Numbered from the stretch's first letter, positions 1 to 6,596 are shown. The stretch is 12,438 nt of DNA from an uncultured Prevotella sp. (GCA_905373605.1 CAJPTO010000073.1:1-12438); one strand, 5' to 3'. Made by a program: numbers and translations. The notes: a model not told the origin generated them from the letters alone.

Positions 1-60
1 TCTGCTCAGCTAAAAGCTAAAAATACAGCAAAGGCAATTTTTAGAACCAGCCTAACAGGA

Positions 61-111
61 AAAACAAAAACGTTCTTTCGGCTGCATGCAAGGGCAGCAG
101 CAGAAAGAACG
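61..111 (-). terminator. Rho-independent terminator of the MaoC-like gene
   Basis: Read on the minus strand, 111-97 and 85-71 form a 15-base stem with one mismatch (plus-strand arms CGTTCTTTCGGCTGC and GCAGCAGAAAGAACG) and an 11-base loop. It is followed directly by TTTTTGTTTT (70-61). This is the classical stem plus U-tract arrangement. It lies about 145 bases past the stop of the minus-strand gene, so the transcript would have an unusually long 3' untranslated part. Confidence 0.8.
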
Positions 112-255
112 TGAATGGTTGCGGCGAAAACATTCGCTGGCGATGCGTGTTAATGTCGCGATGTAGGCAGGCGGCTTGCAGACATCATGGCTGTAAACGG
201 CATGTTTCATGCAGCCTACACCTGCGAAGAGGCCTTGTTAACAGGCCATCCCCGT

Positions 256-720
256 TTATTCGAAGTAATACAAGAAGGTGGCAATGCCCTCGAGTGCGGG
301 CTTGCGTTGGCCTTCAATCTCAATCTTAAATTCGATTTCGGTTTTGCAGATGCCGCGAATGTTGCTGATGGCATGCAGCTTTGTGGCCAGTCGCACGCGG
401 CTTCCCGTAACGACAGCTTGCCCAAAGCGCATCTTATCCATGCCATAGTTCACCAACATCTTGATGTTGTTCACCTCAATAATCTGCTCCCACAGGTGCG
501 GCAGCAGCGAAAGTGTGAGGTATCCGTGCGCGATGGTACTCTTAAACTGGCTCTCTTGCTTAGCCCGTTCCACGTCAACGTGTATCCACTGGTGGTCCAG
601 CGTGGCGTCGGCAAAGAGGTTAATGCGCTCTTGGTCTATCTCCAGCCACGGCGAAACGCCCAGCTCTTCGCCCAGGTGGGCGGCAAACTCTTCGTAAGAG
701 TTAACAACTAATTTGCTCAT
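256..720 (-). CDS. MaoC/NodN-like hot-dog fold dehydratase
   Basis: This 154-residue protein belongs to the MaoC/NodN family, whose single hot-dog domain hydrates or dehydrates acyl thioesters such as (R)-3-hydroxyacyl-CoA. The hydratase signature is visible at about residues 36-70: FADATLDHQWIHVD, followed by the AHGYLTLSLLP segment. D42 and H47 fit the catalytic Asp/His pair of R-specific hydratases. The length matches stand-alone MaoC proteins (about 150 residues). An in-frame upstream ATG at 808-810 would add 30 residues, but family alignment from memory begins near MSKLVV, so the ATG at 718-720 is preferred. There is no signal peptide, so it should act in the cytoplasm. It stands alone, divergent from the toxin-antitoxin pair, with no fatty-acid genes beside it, so the physiological substrate cannot be read from context. 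Confidence 0.88.
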   Translation of the reverse strand: MSKLVVNSYEEFAAHLGEELGVSPWLEIDQERINLFADATLDHQWIHVDVERAKQESQFKSTIAHGYLTLSLLPHLWEQIIEVNNIKMLVNYGMDKMRFGQAVVTGSRVRLATKLHAISNIRGICKTEIEFKIEIEGQRKPALEGIATFLYYFE

Positions 721-832
721 TTCGATATTTTGATGATAATGTGATGCTTGTTTCGTGCGGCTTTTGCCGTTAACGTTGGCGAAATTACATAAAAATGTTG
801 AGGGAAACAAATGTGAGCGGGGAAAGGTTAAT

Positions 833-882
833 GAGTTAACGAGTTGACAAGTTAACGAGTTGACAAGTTCATAGGTTGAGTA
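833..882. repeat. Degenerate GAGTTGACAA-type tandem array
   Basis: Two perfect 16-base copies (GTTAACGAGTTGACAA at 835-850 and 851-866) are flanked by partial units (GAGTTAAC to the left, GTTCATAGGTTGAG to the right). A C-rich stretch in the opposite sense (CTTAACTCCTCATCCCCTC, 923-941) lies downstream, so the two could pair imperfectly. It sits between the divergent MaoC-like and antitoxin genes. Confidence 0.8.
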
Positions 883-951
883 TTTATAAATTCCTTTCTT
901 CTTTCTGCAACAAAGTATTGGGCTTAACTCCTCATCCCCTCAACTTTGCGT

Positions 952-982
952 ACGTTTTGTTTGGCAATTTATTGAAAAACGT
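952..982. promoter_or_regulatory. Candidate operator of the toxin-antitoxin promoter
   Basis: A 7-base inverted repeat, ACGTTTT (952-958) and AAAACGT (976-982), brackets the -33 element and touches the -7 box of the antitoxin promoter. Phd/YefM antitoxins, with or without toxin, generally repress their own promoter by binding palindromes there. Assigning this repeat as the operator is inference from position only. Confidence 0.35.
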
Positions 983-991
983 TTATCTTTG
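960..991 (+). promoter_or_regulatory. Bacteroidetes-type promoter of the toxin-antitoxin operon
   Basis: TTTG (960-963) is followed after exactly 20 bases by TATCTTTG (984-991), a full match to the Bacteroidetes -33 TTTG / -7 TAnnTTTG pattern. Transcription would start near 997-999, only about 10 bases before the antitoxin ATG. A TTG codon at 989 in the same reading frame lies inside the -7 box, so it cannot be the translation start. Confidence 0.75.
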
Positions 992-1006
992 CAAAAAAGG
1001 GAAGCT

Positions 1007-1267
1007 ATGGCAATATTAAATTTTACATCCCGTGAGTTCAGAAGCCAGCAGGATTACGTTTTCAAACTTGCAGATCAAGGAGAAAAGATAATCATTAGGC
1101 GCAATAAGAAACAAGCATATACGCTTGTTCCAATAGATGATGATGACTTTACTTTTACGCCTGAACTAGAAGCTAAGATAGAAAAAGCACGCGAAGACAT
1201 TAAGGCAGGCAGATGTAAGGTTCTTAATGACCATGAAGAGATAGATAAATATTTTGGGAACTTATGA
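1007..1267 (+). CDS. Phd/YefM-family antitoxin
   Basis: This 86-residue protein is the antitoxin of a type II toxin-antitoxin pair. The N-terminal half (about residues 1-43, starting MAILNFTSREFR) has the form of the Phd/YefM DNA-binding and dimerising domain: an initial strand, the helix of residues about 8-24, and then the KIIIRRNKKQAYTLVPI strands. The rest (about 44-86) is charged and probably helical, as expected for the toxin-neutralising tail that is disordered until bound. The ATG at 1007 is chosen because the only upstream alternative (TTG 989) falls in the promoter; AGGGAAG lies just ahead of it. Its TGA overlaps the toxin's ATG (ATGA), which suggests translational coupling. Family-level call; the exact subfamily (YefM, Phd, DUF2683-like) is uncertain. 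Confidence 0.85.
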   Translation: MAILNFTSREFRSQQDYVFKLADQGEKIIIRRNKKQAYTLVPIDDDDFTFTPELEAKIEKAREDIKAGRCKVLNDHEEIDKYFGNL

Positions 1268-1539
1268 CCTATCATGTCGTTGTTTCTGATGATGCGGATA
1301 AGATTTTGAGAAAATGGAAGAAATCTAATCCGCAACTTCTTAAGAAATTTCAAAAGATATACCATGAATTGGCCGACCATCCACGTGAAGGTTTAGGCCA
1401 TCCAGAACCACTTAAGGGAGGCGATGGTATAACTTTCTCGCGAAGAGTGACCGCTCAACACCGCATGATATACGACATCCATGAAGACATTGTGCAGGTG
1501 CATGTGCTGTCTGTTGAAGGACATTATGGAGACAAATAA
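1264..1539 (+). CDS. yoeB: Txe/YoeB-family toxin (ribosome-dependent mRNA interferase)
   Basis: This 91-residue protein matches the Txe/YoeB branch of the RelE/ParE superfamily, which cuts mRNA in the ribosomal A site and stops translation. Hallmarks in order are the basic N-terminal helices (residues 9-38), HPREGLGHPEPLKG (39-52), FSRRVTAQHRMIYDI (58-72) and the C-terminal GHYGDK. E48, R67 and H87-Y88 fit the YoeB catalytic residues E46, R65 and H83-Y84. All are present and the length is normal (YoeB is 84 residues), so the toxin looks intact. It is cotranscribed with and translationally coupled to the antitoxin through a 4-base overlap. A dispersed repeat begins about 20 bases after its stop. 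Confidence 0.92.
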   Translation: MTYHVVVSDDADKILRKWKKSNPQLLKKFQKIYHELADHPREGLGHPEPLKGGDGITFSRRVTAQHRMIYDIHEDIVQVHVLSVEGHYGDK

Positions 1540-1560
1540 GAGAGAATTGTTATCATAGAC

Positions 1561-1590
1561 AATTATAGTCAAACAGAAATGCTTTTGGAA
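1561..1590 (+). repeat. Dispersed repeat, copy 1 (shorter, diverged)
   Basis: The 28 bases at 1563-1590 (TTATAGTCAAAC, then GAAATG, then TTTTGGAA) match 12373-12400 with four differences and no gaps. It starts about 20 bases after the toxin stop codon and overlaps a small AATTGT/ACAATT hairpin (1545-1564). Confidence 0.7.
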
Positions 1591-2019
1591 AAACAGCAAT
1601 TATAAAAGCAATACGCACCATACGCGGCGTTGGTAAATATTCGGGTGGGAGAAAAGTAGTATGTATTGTTGGCAAAACATACAATTATGGCTTTCCAAAT
1701 CCATTTCATTGGCATCATAATTGTTTCTCATTCATTGACAAAGCAAGATTTTTCCACGCGCAATTCTAGCATTCTTCAAGGCCATAAAACCATCAAAACG
1801 CACACACGTTCCTTATTCTTCAAATGGTTTTTGGGTAAACCGCGGGCATAAAACGGTGCTTTTTGCATCGTTTAGCTTCGCTAGATTGTTTCCGTTGGCA
1901 TTTTTCCGACCTGTGTTTTTGCCAATTTTCCCACCAAACTCATGGCATTCAACGCGCCCTTCTCCGTCTGAACAACGCCTTTTTCGTTCTTTTCACTGTA
2001 ATATAGTGCATTTAGCAAG

Positions 2020-2104
2020 GCTTTTTCATGCAAAAAGCACGGCATTTTGCCGCACTTAGCTCAGCTTTTCCATGCAAAAAGCACGGCTTTTTGCGGCACT
2101 TAGC
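2020..2104. repeat. Two tandem copies of a 41-base repeat (period 44)
   Basis: 2020-2060 and 2064-2104 are 41-base copies with three mismatches, each containing CATGCAAAAAGCACGGC and ending GCACTTAGC. Two of the three differences fall in the inner ATTTTGCC / TTTTTGCG part. An 18-base perfect inverted match to copy 1 (2037-2054) lies at 2134-2151, so the group can fold into alternative hairpins. Looser related pieces occur upstream (GTGCTTTTTGCATCG, 1857-1871). Confidence 0.85.
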
Positions 2105-2133
2105 ATGTGTTTTGTGCCAAAAGGAGGGATAAA

Positions 2134-2151
2134 TGCGGCAAAATGCCGTGC
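2134..2151. repeat. Inverted partner of the 41-base repeat
   Basis: TGCGGCAAAATGCCGTGC is the exact reverse complement of 2037-2054 in the first tandem copy. The arms are separated by about 80 bases that hold the second copy, giving competing pairing options. Confidence 0.8.
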
Positions 2152-2420
2152 CAGTTGCCACTTCTCACCCTTTCTCTCTCGCAACAACCCCATGCGAGAA
2201 TGAATTATTTGCGGCCCGATGGGCAAATTATGGCGCGTGAGGGCAGCCATAATGTTAAAATTTGTGCCGAATATTTTACTTTTTGAGAAATGTAGCCCGA
2301 TAAAACATACCACCGAACAAGAGGACTTCCATTGGATTTCATGCACAAAAGTGATGAAAAATTGCTTTCGGCAGCAAAGCTGATGCTGTAAAACCTGCAT
2401 CGGCATACATGCTTATGGGC

Positions 2421-2457
2421 AAACGTAATTCCAAAACCATTTCGTTTTGACTATAAC
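2421..2457 (-). repeat. Dispersed repeat, copy 2 (minus orientation)
   Basis: Read on the minus strand, this 37-base element (GTTATAGTCAAAACGAAATG, then GTTTTGGAATTACGTTT) matches 12372-12408 with only two mismatches. It faces copy 1, so the two bracket about 860 non-coding bases. Its inner end creates TACGTTTG (2427-2420, minus), a TAnnTTTG-like -7 box directed into the repeat region, but no TTTG lies at the usual -33 distance. Confidence 0.85.
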
Positions 2458-2531
2458 TAGGTTGTTAGCCTCGTTATTCACAAGCATTGGGCTTAACCTC
2501 TCAACTCCTTAACCACGTTCCTCCCTACATT

Positions 2532-2563
2532 TTTGCCCACGTTCGAAAAAATATTTATCTTTG
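2532..2563 (+). promoter_or_regulatory. Bacteroidetes-type promoter of the phosphatase-fur-permease-xpt operon
   Basis: TTTG (2532-2535), 20 bases, then TATCTTTG (2556-2563), with the same boxes and spacing as the toxin-antitoxin promoter. Predicted transcription start near 2569-2571, leaving a leader of about 18 bases. No comparable promoter is evident between the downstream genes, so it probably drives all four. Confidence 0.75.
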
Positions 2564-2587
2564 CATATTCAACATTATTTTCGCCTT

Positions 2588-3871
2588 ATGAGAAAAGCAA
2601 CAATTGTGTTTTACGCTTTGGCATTTAGCGTTGGTGCGTTTGCCCAGCAGGCCAAAGAGGATTTTAAGAAAGACAGGCTGATGTCTGCCAGTAATTATTG
2701 GGCTTATCCCGGGCCGCAAAAGGCACAAACGCCTGCACCAAAAGGGTATAAGCCGTTTTACATTAGCCACTACGGGCGGCATGGGTCGCGCTATCTCATC
2801 GGCACGAAAGACTACGACACCACTTATTTCGCACTTGCCAAGGCCGACAGCTTGGGTAAACTCACCCCTCTGGGTAAGGCAACGATGGCCAAACTGAAGC
2901 TGATACGCGAAGAAGCGATGGGACGCGATGGCGAACTTACCCAGCGCGGAGCAGAACAACATAAGGGCATTGCACTGCGGATGTACAAGAATTTCCCCGA
3001 AGTGTTTGCCGGACGAACAACCATCGATGCCAAAAGCACTACCATCATTCGCTGCATACTGTCCATGGAAAACGCATTGCAACAGTTTTTGTTGCTAAAC
3101 CCACAGCTTAACATCAAGCACGATGCCAGTGTGCACGACATGTACTACATGAACCAAACAGACGACAGCTTGCGTGCACGCAAAATGCGCGGCGAAGCGA
3201 AAGATGCTTGGGTGGCGTTTGCGGAGAAGCACGACATGCACGAAAGGGTGATGAATTCGCTTTTCAACGATCCCGAATACTGGAAGGCCAATCTCAATGG
3301 GCGCGAGTTTAACCGCATGCTGATAAAGGTGGCCAATAACGTGCAAAGCACCGAGCTACGGCATAAGTTGCAGCTGCTGGACCTCTTTACCGATGAGGAA
3401 CTGTACGAGAATTGGCTTGTGGGAAATGCCCGTTGGTACATCATGTATGGCCCATCTCCACTTAATGGCGGCACGCAACCTTACAGTCAGCGCAACCTCT
3501 TGCGCACCATCATCGCTCAAGCCGACAGTTGTATTGCGCTTCCAAGGCCGGGAGCAACGCTGCGTTACGGCCACGACACGATGGTTATGCCGCTGGTTTG
3601 CTTGCTAGACCTGAACAACAACGGCCGACAAATTGCCGACTTGGAACAGCTGGCTGCCCAAAACTGGGTGGACTATAAAATCTTCCCAATGGCCTCGAAC
3701 CTGCAATTCGTGTTCTATCGCAAGAGCCCTGCCGACAAAGACGTGCTGTTTAAGGTGATGCTCAACGAGAACGAGGCCACGTTGCCGCTGAAAGCTGTTA
3801 GCGGCCCGTATTATCGATGGAAAGACTTCCGCGACTTTTACCTCAAGAAACTAGACGCTTATAAGGAATAA
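2588..3871 (+). CDS. Exported histidine-type phosphatase (histidine acid phosphatase branch)
   Basis: This 427-residue protein has a signal peptide at residues 1-19: MRKA, a hydrophobic core, then AFA before Q20. It should therefore act in the periplasm or at the outer surface. The mature part carries the histidine phosphatase signature SHYGRHGSRY, with R64-H65-G66 holding the nucleophilic His. A distal YGHDTM motif (H329-D330) would supply the second His and the proton donor Asp. This is the branch-2 layout of acid phosphatases, phytases and MINPP-like enzymes. The distal motif is HD, not the HAE usual in MINPP proteins, so I do not call it an inositol polyphosphate phosphatase. It hydrolyses phosphate monoesters; the substrate is unknown. 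An upstream TTG (2561) lies inside the promoter -7 box, so ATG 2588 is the start. Its TAA overlaps the next ATG by one base (TAATG). Confidence 0.88.
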   Translation: MRKATIVFYALAFSVGAFAQQAKEDFKKDRLMSASNYWAYPGPQKAQTPAPKGYKPFYISHYGRHGSRYLIGTKDYDTTYFALAKADSLGKLTPLGKATMAKLKLIREEAMGRDGELTQRGAEQHKGIALRMYKNFPEVFAGRTTIDAKSTTIIRCILSMENALQQFLLLNPQLNIKHDASVHDMYYMNQTDDSLRARKMRGEAKDAWVAFAEKHDMHERVMNSLFNDPEYWKANLNGREFNRMLIKVANNVQSTELRHKLQLLDLFTDEELYENWLVGNARWYIMYGPSPLNGGTQPYSQRNLLRTIIAQADSCIALPRPGATLRYGHDTMVMPLVCLLDLNNNGRQIADLEQLAAQNWVDYKIFPMASNLQFVFYRKSPADKDVLFKVMLNENEATLPLKAVSGPYYRWKDFRDFYLKKLDAYKE

Positions 3872-4299
3872 TGCAAGACGAAGCTTTCTTCGTGGCTAAG
3901 CTTAAGCTGCGCCACATCAAGCCCACGGCAACGCGACTGCTCATCGTTCGCGAGATGATGCGTGGCGACGAAACCATTTCGTTGCCCGAACTGGAACGGC
4001 TCTTGCCCACGATAGACAAGAGCACCATCTCGCGAACGCTGTCGCTTTTCTTGCTCCACAGGCTCATTCACGCCATCGACGATGGGTCGGGCGCGCTGAA
4101 ATATGCGGTGTGTGCCGATGATTGCGACTGCACCGTGCAAGACGAGCACACACATTTCTACTGCGAACGCTGCCATCGCACGTTCTGCCTGAAACAAATC
4201 TCGGTGCCTGTGGTGTCTCTTCCCGATGGTTTTCGGCTCAATAGCGTGAACTATGTGCTTAAGGGATTGTGTCCGGAGTGTGAACAACAGAAGAAGTGA
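3871..4299 (+). CDS. Fur-family metal-responsive transcriptional regulator
   Basis: This 142-residue protein has the Fur layout. An N-terminal winged helix spans about residues 10-80, with the recognition-helix region DKSTISRTLSLFLLHRLI at 49-66. A metal-binding dimerisation domain follows. The latter shows DEHTHFYCERCHRTFC (91-106), containing H93, H95 and C98xxC101, and a second pair C134xxC137 (GLCPEC) that would complete a structural zinc site. Additional cysteines at 81, 85 and 87 are unusual. Whether it senses iron, zinc, manganese or peroxide cannot be decided from sequence alone. It overlaps the phosphatase stop by one base and lies 37 bases ahead of the permease, so it is translationally tied to a purine-uptake operon. 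It may control that operon or simply be carried in it. Confidence 0.9.
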   Translation: MQDEAFFVAKLKLRHIKPTATRLLIVREMMRGDETISLPELERLLPTIDKSTISRTLSLFLLHRLIHAIDDGSGALKYAVCADDCDCTVQDEHTHFYCERCHRTFCLKQISVPVVSLPDGFRLNSVNYVLKGLCPECEQQKK

Positions 4300-4336
4300 G
4301 AAGAGAGGGAGAAGCAAAAATAATTCAAGATAACAC

Positions 4337-5653
4337 ATGCAACAATCAACAACCAAAGCCATTATCTACGGTGTTAACGACCGCCCACCGTTGCAAGAAA
4401 CGCTCTTTGCGGCCGTTCAGCATCTGTTGGCCATCTTTGTGGCCATCATCACACCACCATTAATCATTGCCGATGCACTGAAGTTGGACCTTGCCACAAC
4501 AGGTTTCCTCGTGTCTATGGCACTTTTCGTGTCGGGTGTGTCCACATTCATCCAATGTCGCAAGTTCGGACCAGTGGGTTGCGGCCTACTTTGTGTGCAA
4601 GGCACCAGCTTTTCGTTCATAGGACCCATCATCGCCATTGGTCAGGCAGGTGGATTGTCATTGATATTCGGTGCATGCATTGCTGCAGCCCCGGTAGAGA
4701 TGGCTGTTAGCTATTCGTTTAAGTACTTGCGGCGCATCATTACGCCGTTGGTAAGCGGCATTGTGGTGATGCTCATCGGCTTGAGCCTAGTAAAAGCCGG
4801 CGTAATAGCCTTTGGGGGCGGCGATCCTGCGGCTGCCGACTTCGGTTCTCCGCGCAATCTCATCGTCGCTGGCACCGTTTTAGCCAGCGTCATCGCCCTC
4901 AATTGCAGCAACAACAAGTACATCCGCATGAGTTCCATCTTCCTTGGCGTGATTATCGGCTATGTTTTGGCCCTCGTCATGGGCATGGTCGACTTTGGAA
5001 AGCTGGATGTAAGTAGCATAGAGTCGTTCTATGTGCCAGTGCCATTCAAGATGGGAGTCGGCTTCAGTGTGTCGTCTATCATCGCTGTTGCCCTCGTTTA
5101 TCTCGTTACGGCGATAGAAGCCACGGGCGATGTAACGGCCAATTCGATGGTTTCGGGTGAGCCAGTGGATGGCGAAGTGTATGTAAAACGCGTTTCAGGC
5201 GGTGTGTTCGCCGACGGATTGAACTCGCTCTTGGCCGGTGTTTTCTCATCGTTCCCCAACTCCATCTTCGCTCAGAACAACGGCATTATCCAGCTTACGG
5301 GCGTGGCGAGCCGCTATGTGGGCTACTTCATTGCGGCCATGCTCGTGGTGTTGGGCCTCTTTCCCATCGTGGGCATTGTGTTTTCGCTGATGCCTTCGCC
5401 CGTATTGGGTGGCGCAACGCTACTGATGTTCGGCACTGTGGCCGCGGCGGGTGTTCGCATCGTGGCCAGCGAGAAGCTCGATCGCAAGGCAGTGTTGGTC
5501 ATTGCAGCCAGTCTTTCGTTGGGAATGGGCGTAGAACTGATGCCCGACATACTGAAACAACTGCCCGAAGGGATAAGCACCATCTTCTCGTCGGGCATCA
5601 CCACGGGCGGACTAACGGCTATCTTGGCCAACGCATTGTTTAATAGGAAGTGA
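4337..5653 (+). CDS. NCS2 family purine permease, probably xanthine
   Basis: This 438-residue integral membrane protein has many hydrophobic segments and fits the NCS2/NAT (nucleobase-ascorbate) family, which imports nucleobases by proton symport. Family landmarks are QHLLA near residue 29, VQGTSFSF near 88, EATGD at 261-265 (E261 fits the essential Glu of XanQ in TM8), and the NAT signature QNNGIIQLTG at 313-322. The last is followed by VASRYVG, very close to the E. coli xanthine permease XanQ motif. Together with the xanthine phosphoribosyltransferase gene downstream this supports xanthine as substrate; urate or a broader purine range is possible. It is the third gene of the operon that starts at 2588. 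Confidence 0.92.
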   Translation: MQQSTTKAIIYGVNDRPPLQETLFAAVQHLLAIFVAIITPPLIIADALKLDLATTGFLVSMALFVSGVSTFIQCRKFGPVGCGLLCVQGTSFSFIGPIIAIGQAGGLSLIFGACIAAAPVEMAVSYSFKYLRRIITPLVSGIVVMLIGLSLVKAGVIAFGGGDPAAADFGSPRNLIVAGTVLASVIALNCSNNKYIRMSSIFLGVIIGYVLALVMGMVDFGKLDVSSIESFYVPVPFKMGVGFSVSSIIAVALVYLVTAIEATGDVTANSMVSGEPVDGEVYVKRVSGGVFADGLNSLLAGVFSSFPNSIFAQNNGIIQLTGVASRYVGYFIAAMLVVLGLFPIVGIVFSLMPSPVLGGATLLMFGTVAAAGVRIVASEKLDRKAVLVIAASLSLGMGVELMPDILKQLPEGISTIFSSGITTGGLTAILANALFNRK

Positions 5654-5654
5654 G

Positions 5655-5868
5655 GTTGTCAGTTTTTGAGTTGATGAGTTTGTGGGTTGATGAGGTTTTG
5701 AGCTTATGAGATTATGAGTTTTATTCGGACTCATTATGGCTGCTCAATTCAAATACATGCATGCTCGGTAACTCAAAAACTCACAACCTCACCAACTAAA
5801 CTCACAATCTCACCAATTAAACTTATAAACTCACAAACTCGTCCCCTCATAAACTCACAACCCCTCAC
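5655..5868. repeat. Pair of opposed degenerate tandem arrays between permease and xpt
   Basis: The left arm (about 5655-5722) is built of units like GAGTTGATGAGTTTGTGGG and TTATGAGATTATGAG. The right arm (about 5770-5868) is the complementary type, with units like ACTCACAACCTCACC and ACTCACAATCTCACC, and it runs up to the xpt start codon. A non-repetitive centre (about 5723-5769) separates them. In RNA the arms could form a long imperfect stem inside the operon transcript. No promoter of the TAnnTTTG type and no recognisable purine riboswitch core was found here. Confidence 0.8.
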
Positions 5869-6438
5869 ATGGATAAGTTAAAGACGCGCATTCTTCAAGA
5901 CGGCAAATGCTACGAAGGCGGCATTTTGAAAGTAGATAGTTTTATAAACCATCAGATGGATCCCAACCTGATGATGGAAGTAGCCAAAGAGTTCAGCAGG
6001 CTTTTCGCCGACACACACATCAATAAGATTGTCACCATCGAGGCTAGTGGCATCGCTCCGGCCATATTGGTGGGCTACATCATGCAGTTGCCCGTGGTGT
6101 TCATCAAGAAAAAGCAGCCCAAGACGATGGAAAACATGCTCACCTCGGTGGTGCATTCGTTCACCAAAGACCGCAGTTACACGGTTTGCATCTCTGCCGA
6201 TTACCTCACAGCGCAAGACCATGTGCTGTTTATCGACGACTTCTTGGCCAACGGCAATGCCTCGATGGGCGTTATCGACCTTTGCAAACAAGCAGGCGCA
6301 CGCCTCGAAGGCATGGGATTTATCATCGAGAAGGCCTTTCAGAAGGGCGGCGATGTGCTTAGGCAACACGGCATTCCATATAAAGCACTGGCAACGGTAG
6401 ACAGTTTGGAGAATTGCGAGATAAAGTTGAGAGATTAA
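5869..6438 (+). CDS. xpt: Xanthine phosphoribosyltransferase
   Basis: This 189-residue protein aligns well from memory with Bacillus Xpt (194 residues), which makes XMP from xanthine and PRPP in purine salvage. Conserved blocks are LKVDSFINHQMDP (20-32), KIVTIEASGIAPA near 53-65, PVVFIKKK near 80, and the PRPP-binding loop IDDFLANGNA (122-131), whose paired aspartates D123-D124 contact PRPP and magnesium. IIEKAFQKGGD follows, with usual length and no internal breaks. The start is the ATG at 5869 that ends the upstream repeat array. It is the last gene of the operon and directly follows the matching permease, so uptake and trapping of xanthine are encoded together. Confidence 0.95.
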   Translation: MDKLKTRILQDGKCYEGGILKVDSFINHQMDPNLMMEVAKEFSRLFADTHINKIVTIEASGIAPAILVGYIMQLPVVFIKKKQPKTMENMLTSVVHSFTKDRSYTVCISADYLTAQDHVLFIDDFLANGNASMGVIDLCKQAGARLEGMGFIIEKAFQKGGDVLRQHGIPYKALATVDSLENCEIKLRD

Positions 6439-6560
6439 AAAGGGTTAGAGAGGCTAGGATAGCTAGAACTTTTAGGGTTATTAGGATTACTAGGGCTATC
6501 TAGGACACCTAGGATTTCAAGGCAATCTAGACAATCTAGGCCTGCCAATTTTTAGGGTTT
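6439..6560. repeat. Degenerate CTAGG-type tandem array after xpt
   Basis: From about 6442 to 6540 the sequence is built of short diverged units based on CTAGG and TTAGGG, such as GGCTAGGATAGCTAG, TTAGGGTTATTAGGATTAC and GACAATCTAGG. The unit differs from those of the other arrays in the window, and no opposed partner arm is present. It begins right at the xpt stop and precedes the bidirectional hairpin. Confidence 0.75.
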
Positions 6561-6596
6561 CCATAAGCATTTAAGGCCTTATCACGCCACGAAATA

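Larger units (their letters stand above)
1540..2531. other. About 1 kb region without a convincing gene, rich in repeats
   Basis: No open reading frame here shows a recognisable family or coding-like composition. The stretch contains two inward-facing copies of a dispersed repeat (1561-1590 plus, 2421-2457 minus), the 44-base-period repeat at 2020-2104 with an inverted match at 2134-2151, and a hairpin at 2228-2252 (TTATGGC / GCCATAA). It also contains the sequence ATTGGGCTTAAC at 2486-2497, which recurs at 917-928 at a similar distance upstream of another promoter. A minus-strand frame of 116 codons (2056-2406) crosses the repeats; its residues show no family features, and I consider it probably non-coding. 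The region could be a degenerate non-autonomous element or the source of a structured RNA. Confidence 0.6.

Noticed and set aside
187..711. A 174-codon plus-strand frame opposite the MaoC-like gene
   Set aside because: It is antisense to a gene with clear catalytic motifs and shows no family features of its own.
989..1006. TTG start of the antitoxin at 989, and similarly TTG 2561 for the phosphatase
   Set aside because: Both TTG codons lie inside the TATCTTTG -7 box, upstream of the expected transcription start, so they cannot be translated from these promoters.
2056..2406. A 116-codon minus-strand frame in the gene-free region
   Set aside because: It runs across the 41-base tandem repeats and their inverted match, has no recognisable domain, and its composition does not look like the neighbouring genes. 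The near match to a -7 box just upstream is noted but lacks a -33 element.
2588..3871. Calling the phosphatase a multiple inositol polyphosphate phosphatase or phytase
   Set aside because: The distal motif is HD where MINPP enzymes usually have HAE, so only the broader histidine phosphatase family is supported.
5655..5868. CRISPR array or purine riboswitch ahead of xpt
   Set aside because: Units are short, degenerate and without constant-length unique spacers, so not CRISPR. The three-way-junction core of a purine riboswitch could not be found.
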